Shown here one piece after another: positions 17,722-27,780 of a stretch of 64,000 bases of DNA (position 1 is its first letter; the number at the start of each line of letters is the position of its first letter). Made by a program: the position numbers and the translations under genes. The notes beneath the pieces were generated by a model. It was not told where the DNA came from. It did no database searches and saw nothing but the letters and a program-made list of their open reading frames with translations. The DNA comes from JAUWGC01 sp963753055 (lineage in GTDB: Bacteria; Bacteroidota; Bacteroidia; Bacteroidales; B18-G4), in assembly GCA_963753055.1 (NCBI GenBank), contig CAVWAP010000001.1, forward strand, positions 62,001 through 126,000. The letters are read 5' to 3'.

Positions 17722-18573
17722 TTAATATTCCCAAAGATCATTTTCGAAACGGAAGATCTCAGATTTTATCCTTTCGGATTCATAGAGAGCATCAATACCA
17801 GAGGCATATTCTGCAATTTTCCGGTCGTAAACGTTTGATTCTTTGTAGACGAAACTTTCAAAGATCCTTTTCCAGAATATATCGTCATAGGTGAGGCGCA
17901 TGGCATCATTATGACGGTTATACACCAGGGATTTGGCAAAGATAGGCCTGGCTTCAGGGAAATAGATCCAGAATAGTGGTTCAGGGTATTCTTCCCCACT
18001 AATTTCCTTCATCATCACCGGGCATACTCCGATAACCCTAACAAGCATTTGTGATCTTTGTTTATCGAAGTACCAGTCTTCCTTGATCCTGATACGCATA
18101 ACCTTTGTAGGGTCAAAAAGCGTATAGATCAGGGAGTCGTATTCATCGTAAGGAGGATAAGGCCTTTTAAAAGTCTGATGCAATGTATCTGTCTGCCTGT
18201 TGATGATTTCCTGATACGTAAGTGGCACGAGGAATTCATCCGTTGGAGAGATGTCATATGCAGTAATGGACCCTTCCTTCAATGCATCCAAAATGACCGT
18301 GATAAAACTTCTCCAATGGTTATGAGGTTCAATTGGATAGTAGAACGGTTGGTTCATCTTCTGGCGCATATCGATCGTACGCCATATCCTTCTCTGCCAC
18401 ATCACATCTGCTTTCCTGAGTGGAGGATACGGTACAGGCCTGGTATTTATGAACCCGCCGCCATCTTCGAAGAGGCCGTCCACAGGTGGCTCATCAAGTA
18501 TCTGTGCTTGTGATGAGGTATTTGCCCCAATCATCAGGGAAAATAGTATCAGTAATATGCTTAGTTTTTTCAT
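17722..18573 (-). CDS. gldN: Gliding motility / type IX secretion protein GldN (PorN)
   Basis: A 283-residue secreted protein: signal peptide MKKLSILLILFSLMIGAN with cleavage near SQAQ, then the GldN core beginning around DVMWQRRIWRTIDMRQKMNQ and PIEPHNHWRSFITVI. GldN/PorN is periplasmic and forms, with the lipoprotein GldK/PorK, the large ring under the outer membrane that is part of the T9SS. The start at 18573 is chosen because it begins the signal peptide; the frame is open 12 codons further upstream, overlapping gldM. It is the last gene of the operon, before a clear terminator. Confidence 0.95.
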   Translation of the reverse strand: MKKLSILLILFSLMIGANTSSQAQILDEPPVDGLFEDGGGFINTRPVPYPPLRKADVMWQRRIWRTIDMRQKMNQPFYYPIEPHNHWRSFITVILDALKEGSITAYDISPTDEFLVPLTYQEIINRQTDTLHQTFKRPYPPYDEYDSLIYTLFDPTKVMRIRIKEDWYFDKQRSQMLVRVIGVCPVMMKEISGEEYPEPLFWIYFPEARPIFAKSLVYNRHNDAMRLTYDDIFWKRIFESFVYKESNVYDRKIAEYASGIDALYESERIKSEIFRFENDLWEY

Positions 18574-18595
18574 AATACCTCCGTATAGTTGAGTG

Positions 18596-20254
18596 TTACT
18601 TAATTTCAAGGTTTATAGGATTCAAAGTACGTGTTGTCCCGTCAGGACTGGTAGCTTGTATGTTTTCAAACAAAAATCTTTGTTTCCTTCTGGCATCCTT
18701 CATAATATTCGTCATGTCTTCAGTAAAGCGGTTGCCACGTGCGTTTTTCTGCACAAGGTCACCACCGATGATAGTGATCATTTTGAAGGAAGTCACCCTA
18801 AAGTAAAGTTCAAATTCGAAATCTTTCAATTCAGGAATGATGGCGCCAGCAGCCATCAGGGTGTTCTTCTCAATTTGCCCCTGGACCATCCCGGCGATCT
18901 CTGCTACAGGATCCGGCACTTTCTTTACCCTGAATTCTGCGGAACCCATGGTAACATTTTCTCCCTGGTATTCAGCACTTGCACTTACAACTGCTTTCTT
19001 TGTACCTGTTGGCATAGTGACGATCCAATCGCCTCTCACGGCAGGGTCAGGTTTGATATTACCAGCAGAAATACTAGGTCTGATCTTTTCTTTTGCAATA
19101 CCAGGAACGGATATTGAAACGGGGTTATCGACTCCAATATAGAATACATTCATCTTCTTGGCCGCCACTGTCAGTGATGGAGGTGCGACGATGTATTCAT
19201 GTTTGAATGGATAATCCTGTTCTTCCCCTGTAGGGTCTTTGATCCTGATGATACCTGCATACTTGTGCGTACCTTCGGTATTGTCTGTCCAATCAAGTTG
19301 AACAACACCTTCTGATCCTGAGATCTTCTGTGCCCGGCCAATATTGCCGGTAGTGATCTCATCAGCACCTTTCAGGATATATACTTCAGGTTCCTGCCTG
19401 GAATCATAAGCGGCAACCAGCACTTCTGCTTCGTATTTTTCTCCTTTCAGGATATAACTTGTTTTAGGGATTACCTTGGCTCTGACCTCATCGAATTTAA
19501 AGTCGGCAACATCAATCTCATCGAAGAGCTCTGACACAACATCAAATTCTGCAGTAAGGATCTCATTGATGAACTTGTTCAGGATTGTCACATCGGCCGC
19601 CAGGATGGTAGCATAGAAATTATAGTCTTCCCATGTTTCCTTCGCTCCGGTTGCAGATCGATAATCGCCATCAGTCCTGAGACCAACTTCAATTTTATCT
19701 TTATACTTCTCATCCACCAGGTTCAGGATATTAACCCGGTAATCATCAATTTTCTGTTTCAGGATCTTGGCATTACCCTGGTTGATGAAATAAGTGGTTG
19801 TCCTGTCATACTTATCTTTGGTTTCCACGGTCTCCAGGTTAAGAATATATTTCTCAACCATCTTTGATGGATCACGTGGGTCCGGAACTTCCTCCTTGGA
19901 ATAGTATGTTTGCAATGCTAAGTCCTGGTCCTCTAATCTTTCAGAAAAGGTTACTATATCCAGTTTTACCTGTTCAATATACGCAATCAGTTCATCGGAC
20001 AAACGCTGGGCTTCCAGTGCTTTTTCCCAATAGGGACCTACTTTAGCGGGATTTAATTGGTTTTGGAATTCGAATTGACTATAAGTGGAATTTATTTTGT
20101 TTCCAAAAGCCTCATTCGTCGTTTCCATGCTATCATTTACGATTAGAAACGCGTCGAGAATTTCCTTGGAAACGTTAAGAGCCAACAGAGCTGTCAAAAC
20201 CAAGTACATCATCGCGATCATCTTTTGTCGCGGGGTTTCCTTATATCCAGCCAT
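18596..20254 (-). CDS. gldM: Gliding motility / type IX secretion motor protein GldM (PorM)
   Basis: A 552-residue inner-membrane protein. The N-terminus KMIAMMYLVLTALLALNVSK is the single transmembrane helix that pairs with GldL helices to make the proton-driven T9SS motor; the rest is a long periplasmic rod of helical then immunoglobulin-like domains reaching the GldK/GldN ring. Frame intact, length slightly over the usual 510-530. It sits between gldL and gldN, the canonical order. Intact gldM and gldN beside damaged gldL and gldK is notable. Confidence 0.96.
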   Translation of the reverse strand: MAGYKETPRQKMIAMMYLVLTALLALNVSKEILDAFLIVNDSMETTNEAFGNKINSTYSQFEFQNQLNPAKVGPYWEKALEAQRLSDELIAYIEQVKLDIVTFSERLEDQDLALQTYYSKEEVPDPRDPSKMVEKYILNLETVETKDKYDRTTTYFINQGNAKILKQKIDDYRVNILNLVDEKYKDKIEVGLRTDGDYRSATGAKETWEDYNFYATILAADVTILNKFINEILTAEFDVVSELFDEIDVADFKFDEVRAKVIPKTSYILKGEKYEAEVLVAAYDSRQEPEVYILKGADEITTGNIGRAQKISGSEGVVQLDWTDNTEGTHKYAGIIRIKDPTGEEQDYPFKHEYIVAPPSLTVAAKKMNVFYIGVDNPVSISVPGIAKEKIRPSISAGNIKPDPAVRGDWIVTMPTGTKKAVVSASAEYQGENVTMGSAEFRVKKVPDPVAEIAGMVQGQIEKNTLMAAGAIIPELKDFEFELYFRVTSFKMITIIGGDLVQKNARGNRFTEDMTNIMKDARRKQRFLFENIQATSPDGTTRTLNPINLEIK

Positions 20255-20310
20255 AAATATCTTGTTTTATAAACGTTACTTTACTAACTAAATAATGAAT
20301 GCTGGTTTGA

Positions 20311-21330
20311 TTAACCAGCTGTGTTTACATTCATGGCTGTCAGCATATTGCCATAAATCTTGTTCAGCGCTGCTACTCTCTCAGTAAGTACATCAAGCTC
20401 TTCTTTGTACCTGAGTGTCCTGTCACTGGAGGCAGTCAGATTGTCAAGATAGTTGTCGAGGGTATGTTGCAGTTTAGCTGATGATTCAACCTGCTCGTTG
20501 CTGGCTTGAAGCTGTAATTCATAGACTGAATTCAGGCTTCGAGGTTCTCTGCAATCTTCCTTATCTGCTCATTATAGGATTTACCTTCTAATGAAGTAAG
20601 GTCAAGAGCTTCGGCTGATTTTGCAAGTACATCAACAGATCTGGTATAGTTTTCAATCAGGTTGTTGACTGTACCAGCTGCTTGTCTGATATTACTTGTA
20701 AACTCTTCCGTGGCAGAGAGCTCGCTTTGGATAGATGCTGAAGCTTGTGAATATGCACCTGACAAGTTGGCTGCACTTTCGGCCGCATTCCTGATATTCT
20801 GTGCATAAGTTTCTGAAGCACCTGCATCACGAGTCAATGCATTTGCGGTTTGCTTATAAGAATCAGAAAGTTCATCAGCAGAACTCGGTAGCACCTCTAA
20901 TAGAAGTTACATAACCTTCTGTGGCGACAGCAGCGTCAGAGATATCTGACATTTTTCGCGCGTTATCGCTTAAGTTTATGCAGTCCCTCACCCAGGCTGG
21001 CCATCAATTCCGGACCAATCTTTGCTTCCTCTAACATAGAATCAAGTTCTTCTGTTGGCTTCTTTGGTCCTTCTCCATGTACTATGATACATGCCTGCAA
21101 TTCGGGATAAACAAGACTCCAGTCGGGTTCAACGTAAGGTGGCTCAAATGCTGAAAAGAAGAAGATGATTGATTCGGTTCCAAGACCTACAATCAACATA
21201 ATATCAGCATCCTGGATAGTGGTTGATCTTAAATAGTGCTCCAAGGATAACAACTGAAGCGCCCCATCCGTAAAGCTTAGCCATGAAGTTTCTAAACCCA
21301 CGACTTCTAACTAATATTGCTTAAACCCAT
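20311..21330 (-). pseudogene. gldL: gldL (PorL), disrupted by several frameshifts as sequenced
   Basis: Pieces of GldL appear in order but in changing frames. From the ATG at 21330 the frame stops after 7 codons; GFRNFMAKLYGWGASVVI and LGALFKINHYPG read in a second frame, ADIMLIVGLGTESIIFFFSA in a third, and the coiled-coil C-terminal part (SDSYKQTANALTRDAGAS onward) in later frames, ending MLTAMNVNTAG and TAA at 20311. Probable shifts: near 21308; an extra T in GGATGCT near 21262; two compensating changes near 21090-21110; an extra A in CTTAAGCG near 20970; an extra T in GAGTTCTG near 20887; a missing A in CTCGAAGCC near 20537. GldL is the inner-membrane T9SS motor stator partner of GldM. 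The residues between the shifts are well conserved, so a sequencing or consensus error is as likely as true decay. Confidence 0.85.
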
Positions 21331-21396
21331 AATGATCTATAATTAAGTTTAATAAATAAGATTAATTCCTCTGTATTTATTTTTCTAATAATACCT

Positions 21397-22779
21397 TTAG
21401 TTATATACATTTGAAGCCCTTGTAGGGTTATCATCTTTATTTCTTCCAAGGTAAGGGCTGACATACACCTGAATCCGACATAACATTTAGCAGTATCCTG
21501 GTATTCATAAGCCCTGGTATGTATTGCAGATAGTATGCAATGTCTTTCCATGATCCACCGCGAATAACTTTTCGCTTCATTGCAGGAGGATCGATTTCTT
21601 TGCATTATAAGTGTAGTTCGGGATTCATATCCCAGGTAAAGTTGTATGATACCGGATCAAAGGCACTGTTGGTCCATTCGGATACATTACCTGCCATATC
21701 ATATAAGCCAAAGTCGTTGGCGGGTAGTGAGCAACAATCACTGTTCTCAAACCTCCATCATCAATATAATTTCCACGGATAGGTTTGAAGTTGGCAAGGA
21801 AGCATCCCCTGTCATTCCTGGTATAAGGACCACCCCATGGGTAAGGACTAAGTTCATAGCCTCCCCTGGCTGCCCATTCCCATTCAGCTTCTGTTGGCAG
21901 ACGGAATTCTGAAACTACTGATTCACCACGTTTTGACCTCAGGTAGCCATTCCTTAACTCTGTTCTCCATATACAGAATGCCCTGGCTTGTTTCCAGTTC
22001 ACACCTACTGCTGGATAATGGTCATAAGCTGGATGCCAGAAGTACTTTTCTGTCATCGGATCATTAAATGAATAGGTGTAATCATGGATCCAGCAGAGTG
22101 TATCCGGATAAACATTGATAATTTCTTTTCTGACATATACGGAACGGTCTCTCATACCCTGCGGACGATTGGCAAACATACCGTCCTCATAATTACCGTC
22201 AGCAGAATAGTCTTTTTTAGCCGCAGCATGGAGGTCTACCCAGAAGTATTCATAATACAATTTACGGGTATCCACTTCTTTCCTGCGGAAGTATCTTTCA
22301 TGTTCAGGGAGATACAGATCTTCAAGGGCATCAACAATTTCCTGTTGATCTGTTTTCCAGGGAATTTCTTCATCCCAGTTAACCTTTGGTGGGTCAATTA
22401 TGATACCATCGTCGTTTTCTGTAAGGACGAAAGGAGGATCAGTAATACCGTTATCATATAACATCCATCTTGCAATGGAGTCTCTAACCCAGTATACAAA
22501 TTGCCTGTACTCACTGTTGGTTATTTCTGTTTCATCCATGAAGAATGCTGAGATAGAGATGGTTTTTGGCTGGTATAACTGGCCATATGTGATATCCTGA
22601 TCACCCGCACCCATGGTGAAACTACCTTGCGGCACAAACACCATTCCATAAGGATCCGGTTGATAGAATTGCTTTGTCTTTCTACGCACACCAGTCAATT
22701 CACCGTTCCCTGAATTGCTACAACTATCAAATATGATAATCAGGGTTAGCATTGAAAGATAAAATGTTAGCTTTTTCAT
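21397..22779 (-). pseudogene. gldK: gldK (PorK) lipoprotein, 3' third frameshifted as sequenced
   Basis: The first 340 residues are intact: lipobox IIIFDSC (Cys20) followed by a formylglycine-generating-enzyme (SUMF1) fold with MVFVPQGSFTMGAGDQD, MDETEITNSEYRQFVYWVRD and EFRLPTEAEWEWAARGGYE. After DDGGLRTVIVAHYP the frame slips (a G seems missing near 21721); NDFGLYDMAGNVSEWTNSAF continues in the next frame, followed by MKRKVIRGGSWKDIAYYLQ, RAYEYQDTAKCYVGFR and a likely true end near 21397, each needing a further shift (near 21607, 21590, 21510 and 21462). GldK/PorK forms the T9SS outer-membrane-attached ring with GldN. Interpretation as for gldL. Confidence 0.85.
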
Positions 22780-22887
22780 ATCAGAAGTATTTAATTATCA
22801 ACCTAACGAAGCAGTTTTACAAATATTATTTAAAACGCCTCCAAAAATAAACAAATCGCAATAACAAATCTTAAAAACTACATATTT

Positions 22888-23871
22888 TTATAAGAACCTG
22901 GTATTCTTGTAACTCCTACGTCCTTTCTCTCCCTCGATCTTGAAACAGTAGTTCAGGAAGATCTCATGGCTACCCCCTGTTCGGGACAGTCCCAATTTTG
23001 ACGTGGTGATGTCATACGCATAACTCAGCCTAAAGTTTTTAAATTCTAATCCAACGATAACACTAATTGCATCTTCAAGCCTGTAACTCAGTCCGCCCCA
23101 AAACTTTTGGTTGTATTTAACCAATGCTGCCAAATCCATTTGCATGGATGACATATTTGTTTTAATCAGGATTGATGGATCCAGTGAAAAAGCTGGATTA
23201 CTGGGGAATACAAATGAGTAACCCCCATTTAAGTAGAAAGTCCGGTCAAGCGTTGAATTTAAAATATAGGTACCTGTGGAGTCTGAATGCGATGCAAGTT
23301 CATTTCCACTGGTGTTGGCCAGTTGCTGGACCGATAATCCAACATAATATTCATTTGGAACATTATAGAAAAGACCAAATGAAAAATCGATCAGCATCTC
23401 ACTCTCCTCACCTTGCAATTGATCCAGTAAGGGATCAGGTTCTGCCGGTTTCAGCTTTGAAAAATCAGTATACCGGTTAAAGAAACCAACCATCGCTCCG
23501 ATGCCAAGCTTACCCGTACCTATATTGGCGTGGTAAGAGTAACCTATCCTTAGATTGATGGTTTTAGAATACCCGATTTTGTCTTGCATAATCACACCAC
23601 CGATACCACCATGTATAACCCTTATAGGAGCATGCGCATTCAGCAGAAAAGTTTCAGGACCTACCTTGTTTCCATCGGCGTCCTTGAAGCCTGCCCACTG
23701 TTGGCGGATGATTCCTGATATACAAATCCCATTGTTCATACCTGCAAAGCCTGGGTTATACGTTAATATATTAAACATATTCAGGGTAAATTGCGGTTCT
23801 TGCTGGGCTTTTGTAGCTATAAAAAGTAAAAGGCAAAAAATTAATAATATAGCGTTTCTCAAACTTTTCAT
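22888..23871 (-). CDS. porP: PorP/SprF family type IX secretion membrane protein
   Basis: A 327-residue outer-membrane beta-barrel protein with a signal peptide (LRNAILLIFCLLLFIATKAQ) and the family hallmark start QEPQFTLNMFNILTYNPGFA, in which Tyr-Asn-Pro-Gly-Phe-Ala is strongly conserved. The repeated beta-hairpins and the final strand region (FLNYCFKIEG) fit a 14-strand porin-like barrel. PorP/SprF proteins link the T9SS or its exported adhesins to the outer membrane. As first gene before gldK-gldL-gldM-gldN it matches the porPKLMN order known from Porphyromonas. The 108 bp to gldK hold no evident terminator. Confidence 0.93.
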   Translation of the reverse strand: MKSLRNAILLIFCLLLFIATKAQQEPQFTLNMFNILTYNPGFAGMNNGICISGIIRQQWAGFKDADGNKVGPETFLLNAHAPIRVIHGGIGGVIMQDKIGYSKTINLRIGYSYHANIGTGKLGIGAMVGFFNRYTDFSKLKPAEPDPLLDQLQGEESEMLIDFSFGLFYNVPNEYYVGLSVQQLANTSGNELASHSDSTGTYILNSTLDRTFYLNGGYSFVFPSNPAFSLDPSILIKTNMSSMQMDLAALVKYNQKFWGGLSYRLEDAISVIVGLEFKNFRLSYAYDITTSKLGLSRTGGSHEIFLNYCFKIEGEKGRRSYKNTRFL

Positions 23872-23903
23872 ATGGATTCGATGGCCTTCCAGTTATGGTC
23901 GAG

Positions 23904-23911
23904 CTAAAGTA
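23904..23911 (-). promoter_or_regulatory. Near-consensus -7 box (TACTTTAG) for the porP operon
   Basis: One mismatch to TAnnTTTG, 33 bp upstream of the porP ATG, next to an A/T-run stretch. The rest of the 241-bp gap (23872-24112) shows nothing else recognisable. Confidence 0.3.
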
Positions 23912-24112
23912 GCATTTTTTTTAAAAAAATTTGCTTTCAATTTCAATTTAATTTCAACAACACTGAACATAACCATCGATCGCCTCATTTTACCCTTTTA
24001 GTCTGCTTTTTTTTATCTTTTAATTCAATGATTTAGAAGACAAAAAATTTCACAAATATTTAACGCAGAATATAGTTAAAAGTTATGTGAAATCAGGGTA
24101 TTTACGTAGACA

Positions 24113-27100
24113 CTATAAGTAAGCCCGTAGCTGCACACTACCTACATGCACAATGGCTGACCCGGGAGATTTTCTCCCATTATAAAGCAAGTTTAATTGC
24201 AGGTGCCGTGCAATGGTTTGTTGATAAGATACGTTCCATGTACCGTTATCACCGGGCTGGAAGCCGTCCAACATTTCAAATGCAAGAGGTGTGCTCGTGT
24301 TGCCATTGTAATAAACAGACAGGTAATTGCCCTGTATAAGGAAACTTCCCCTGTTGGTCAACTTATAGCTTACTTCAAAACCAAGATCATGGATCAAAGC
24401 ACGTGTGTTGTCAGAATTAAATGTATTTCGTTTATTTAAGTAATTATATTTTAAGTCAATTCTTAATTGCGGGCCTGGCTGATAGCTGAGCCTCGGATTG
24501 ATCCGGTGGGTCAGGATATCATAATCCATCAGGCTGAAGTACTCGGAGAACCTTGATTTTGAACCAGTTTCATAACTCATAAGGATGGAAAAAGCTTTGT
24601 AAAAGTTCCATCTCAGGTTCAGCCCGCGTATCTTTATAAACCGGGTTTCAAACCCACTGTTCAGCAATATCTTAGCTTTGTTGTTCTGAAAGTTAAGGTC
24701 GAGGCTAAACTTACTGTTGTTTCTGTCATAATAAAGCGTGTTCCTGAAGTTCGAGTTCAGGGAGAGCAGCAGTGAATCTTTTATTTTATCATCACTGATA
24801 AATGGATTATATGCTACGTTGGGGTTATCATCGGCCGACTTATGCTCGGTGCGGTAGGCAAGCTGGTTGGATAGCCTGGCAATAAACTTCTTCACTCCTG
24901 TTTCGCCAGCCCATACGGCAGCCGGATTGATGAAAATGGATGTGCTGAATTGATTAAAGTATGAGCGCCTGAATTCATTGGTTGAAGTGAACAGCCTGAC
25001 AAAGTTAGCCTGGTCCTTGAAAGGGGCAACCTCAAATTCGTTAATTTGCTGTATGCCATCATTGTTATAATCGACCCACATATAAAACCCTTCTCCATCA
25101 GCTACACGCAAGTAGGATACTTCAAGCTGTTCCTCCTGCCCGGTTCCAATTTCATAGAAAATATTGGAATTGAACAGCCCTTTTTTTAATTTGAAAAAGT
25201 GCTCTATCCTGCCAACAATGGTTTTATCCGGGTCATTTATTGAAAGAACAGTGTCTTTGATCATCAGGTTTCTATAGCTCGCGGTGAGGTTGAGCCGGTT
25301 ATTGCGGTTTTTCTGCAGGCTAAGTCTGAAATTTAACTCCTGTGCCAATGTAGACTGCTTTAGCTGGTTGCCTGCAGGCAGCCGGTCCGACCGCTGGTTA
25401 TAATTAAGCCTGACCTGTGTATTGCTGGTATCCGGGCTTATTGCAAATGCTCCCCATTCAAAATAAGAATAACTATTGGCTGCCAGGGAATCCGATCCTG
25501 ACTGGTAGTATACATTTTGCTCCTGGTCTTCCCTCAACCCAACTGTGATCCATTTAAACTTCCTGGAAATGTCACCTATACTCCTCATAAATGTTGAATT
25601 GGATGTGGTATCCTTTGCATTCAAGAGGCTGCCTTTAAAATTGGCTGCGAAGTTCCTGTAGCTCAGGTTGAAGTTAAGATTGTTGCGCAGGCCTTTATAA
25701 TAATTCCCAATGAAGTAGGATTCAAGATCATAATTTACTTTTCCAAATTTTCCATTTTCAAATCCCAACCTAAGCATTCCCAGGTGCTGATCATCTCTGG
25801 GTGTTGGCTGTGTGTTCCAGTCCCTTGAAAATTCTACCGGACGAAATGGTTCCAGGAAGGTGAAGTCCCGGCTGTTATATTCATAGTTGACCCCTGACTG
25901 CATCAACCATTTATTGTTTGGTCTCTTACCGATCAGCTTGTCATTTTGAAATCCCATCTTAGCTGCGAAGCCTACATTATCATCATTATCGATTGATGAA
26001 AAAGTGTTAAGGTCACGGTTACTGATGGCTATTTCTGATGTAAGCTGTGTGCGTTTTGATAACCTGTAGTCTGCAGCAAAAGAAACCATCTGCGACTTTT
26101 TTGGGGTATACAGTAACCTGACAGGAGCATAGCTTCCCTGCGGAACACCATCGACAGGTGCAACCCATCTGAATACGCGGCCATTGGCAGCATTTTGATC
26201 CAGAACATAGTTGCCTTTACCTTCACCTAACAGACTGAACCCGACCTGGTACAAAGCACTGTCAGGGTTGGTTGAATAAACGAAAATAGTATCAAAATAC
26301 TGTCCATTGACCAGGCTGTCGCTTATCTTGTACCTAACCTGGTCGGAGATAAAGCCGGTGCTGTCAACATTCCATACAACAGCATTCAGCAAGCTATCGC
26401 CAATGGAGCTCATCAGTCTTTTTTCCGTGTTACTCAGGTCCTGTTGTATTGGTTGGTTCTTGAGATCAGACTTGGAATAAAAATTAAGTCGGAGGTCCAG
26501 CTTCTCACTCTTAAATTCATCCATAAAATAGAAAAGTGCCTGCGCATAGTTTTTATCCGAATATTCAAATTCAACTACTATCCTGCTGTCTTTGGTAATC
26601 ATCATGTTGGGTGTGAATGTGACTTCTCCCAGGTTGTAATTGATCACATAATCATATGCTTCACCTCTGACAAGCAATCTGCCATCGATATAAACCCTTT
26701 CAGTTCCTGCCAGGACAATAATATATGACTCGCCCTGGTTTCCTGATAATTTATAAGGCCCCTGGTTACCTTCAATCCCCTGGATTTTATTCCGCGCATA
26801 TTTGCCTTTTCCCAATGCAGCGGCAAACCTAAGATTGTTTGTGCCAAACAGTCTTGTCTTTTCCTTATCCCTTATTTCGAATTCAGTCGTGAAGGCAGCG
26901 CCCTGAGCCTTTTCAGAGAAGTTCATGAAATAACTCTTTGGACGTGTCAGCACAAAATCACCTACGACCAGGACATTCTTTTTTATACCGATTTGTATAT
27001 AGACCTGGTCAAATTCCTGAAGCTGCTGGGTGTTTCCTTCAGGCTGTATAGGGACAGAGTTATCAGTTATGACTGCTACAACCTCGATATCCTTGCTTAG

Positions 27101-27616
27101 TTTACCTGCCAGCTGTAAATTCAGATTGGAGTTGACCACAACATCCTGGGTGTTACCGAACGAAATGCCCCTGGAAATACTTCCGCTTTTGCTGAGGTTG
27201 CTGAACTTCATAAAATCCGATTGTTTTTGCTCGTACTGGTAGACAAATGGATTATAGGGTTCATCTGTTTTTGGTTTGATGTGGTCAGCATCTTTATTCT
27301 GGAAGGTTTGAGTAAAATTAAAAGGAAACACCCTATAAGTTAAACTGACTGTTGAGCCTTGCATTGCTGAAAAAATATCATTATCTAAAATAATAAGGGA
27401 GGCAACGGCATCAAACAGGTATTTTGTGGTGTCCAGGGCTCTGCCAAGGCTGTCGCTGATAATCAGTGTGTTGGGTATGATGCTCAGGCTATCCAACTTA
27501 ATGGTGTCATTAAGGATTCTGACCTCATTCTGCCGTAGATTATCCAGTTCCTGTGCATAGGAAATGCACGGGAGGATCAGGATCAGGAACACGAGAATTT
27601 TAATTTTTGGTTTCAA
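24113..27616 (-). CDS. Very large probable outer-membrane beta-barrel protein, function unknown
   Basis: A 1167-residue protein with signal peptide (ILVFLILILPCISYAQ). Residues about 140-360 hold KSGSISRGISFGNTQDVVVN and a motif VYIDGRLLVRGEAYDYVINY followed by GEVTFTPNMMITKDSRIVVEFEY, a pattern I associate with SprA-like and other giant surface proteins of Bacteroidota and Chlorobi. From about 500 to the end it is dominated by alternating amphipathic strands (for example INPRLSYQPGPQLRIDLKYNY), as expected of an outer-membrane barrel, ending VGSVQLRAYL. The only start codon after the upstream stop that gives the signal peptide is TTG at 27616. It lies next to the T9SS operon, which makes a T9SS or motility role possible but unproven. 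Confidence 0.75.
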   Translation of the reverse strand: MKPKIKILVFLILILPCISYAQELDNLRQNEVRILNDTIKLDSLSIIPNTLIISDSLGRALDTTKYLFDAVASLIILDNDIFSAMQGSTVSLTYRVFPFNFTQTFQNKDADHIKPKTDEPYNPFVYQYEQKQSDFMKFSNLSKSGSISRGISFGNTQDVVVNSNLNLQLAGKLSKDIEVVAVITDNSVPIQPEGNTQQLQEFDQVYIQIGIKKNVLVVGDFVLTRPKSYFMNFSEKAQGAAFTTEFEIRDKEKTRLFGTNNLRFAAALGKGKYARNKIQGIEGNQGPYKLSGNQGESYIIVLAGTERVYIDGRLLVRGEAYDYVINYNLGEVTFTPNMMITKDSRIVVEFEYSDKNYAQALFYFMDEFKSEKLDLRLNFYSKSDLKNQPIQQDLSNTEKRLMSSIGDSLLNAVVWNVDSTGFISDQVRYKISDSLVNGQYFDTIFVYSTNPDSALYQVGFSLLGEGKGNYVLDQNAANGRVFRWVAPVDGVPQGSYAPVRLLYTPKKSQMVSFAADYRLSKRTQLTSEIAISNRDLNTFSSIDNDDNVGFAAKMGFQNDKLIGKRPNNKWLMQSGVNYEYNSRDFTFLEPFRPVEFSRDWNTQPTPRDDQHLGMLRLGFENGKFGKVNYDLESYFIGNYYKGLRNNLNFNLSYRNFAANFKGSLLNAKDTTSNSTFMRSIGDISRKFKWITVGLREDQEQNVYYQSGSDSLAANSYSYFEWGAFAISPDTSNTQVRLNYNQRSDRLPAGNQLKQSTLAQELNFRLSLQKNRNNRLNLTASYRNLMIKDTVLSINDPDKTIVGRIEHFFKLKKGLFNSNIFYEIGTGQEEQLEVSYLRVADGEGFYMWVDYNNDGIQQINEFEVAPFKDQANFVRLFTSTNEFRRSYFNQFSTSIFINPAAVWAGETGVKKFIARLSNQLAYRTEHKSADDNPNVAYNPFISDDKIKDSLLLSLNSNFRNTLYYDRNNSKFSLDLNFQNNKAKILLNSGFETRFIKIRGLNLRWNFYKAFSILMSYETGSKSRFSEYFSLMDYDILTHRINPRLSYQPGPQLRIDLKYNYLNKRNTFNSDNTRALIHDLGFEVSYKLTNRGSFLIQGNYLSVYYNGNTSTPLAFEMLDGFQPGDNGTWNVSYQQTIARHLQLNLLYNGRKSPGSAIVHVGSVQLRAYL

Positions 27617-27731
27617 CTTACGGCAATTTGTTGCTCAAGAATAAAGTAAAAAACGCCAATCTATTGTGTCAGAGGGAATGAAAGTATAGCGAAATTTTGA
27701 TAAAAAGATAAAATAATCTTAAAAAAGAATA

Positions 27732-27739
27732 TACTTTTG
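27732..27739 (+). promoter_or_regulatory. Putative -7 box (TACTTTTG) for the yitT-like gene
   Basis: An exact TAnnTTTG match on the plus strand, 41 bp upstream of the ATG at 27781, in a 164-bp divergent gap. Confidence 0.5.
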
Positions 27740-27780
27740 CAGGCTTTTTTGATATTGTCAAATTACTAAATGTTCAAGCC

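Noticed and set aside
17627..17734. N-terminal extension of recG
   Set aside because: It crosses the gldN terminator and a promoter box and lacks family similarity; the ATG at 17626 is the usual start.
21321..21605. 94-codon minus-strand open frame as a separate small gene
   Set aside because: Its middle (RAYEYQDTAKCYVGFRC) is the C-terminus of GldK in a shifted frame; it is a fragment of the disrupted gldK.
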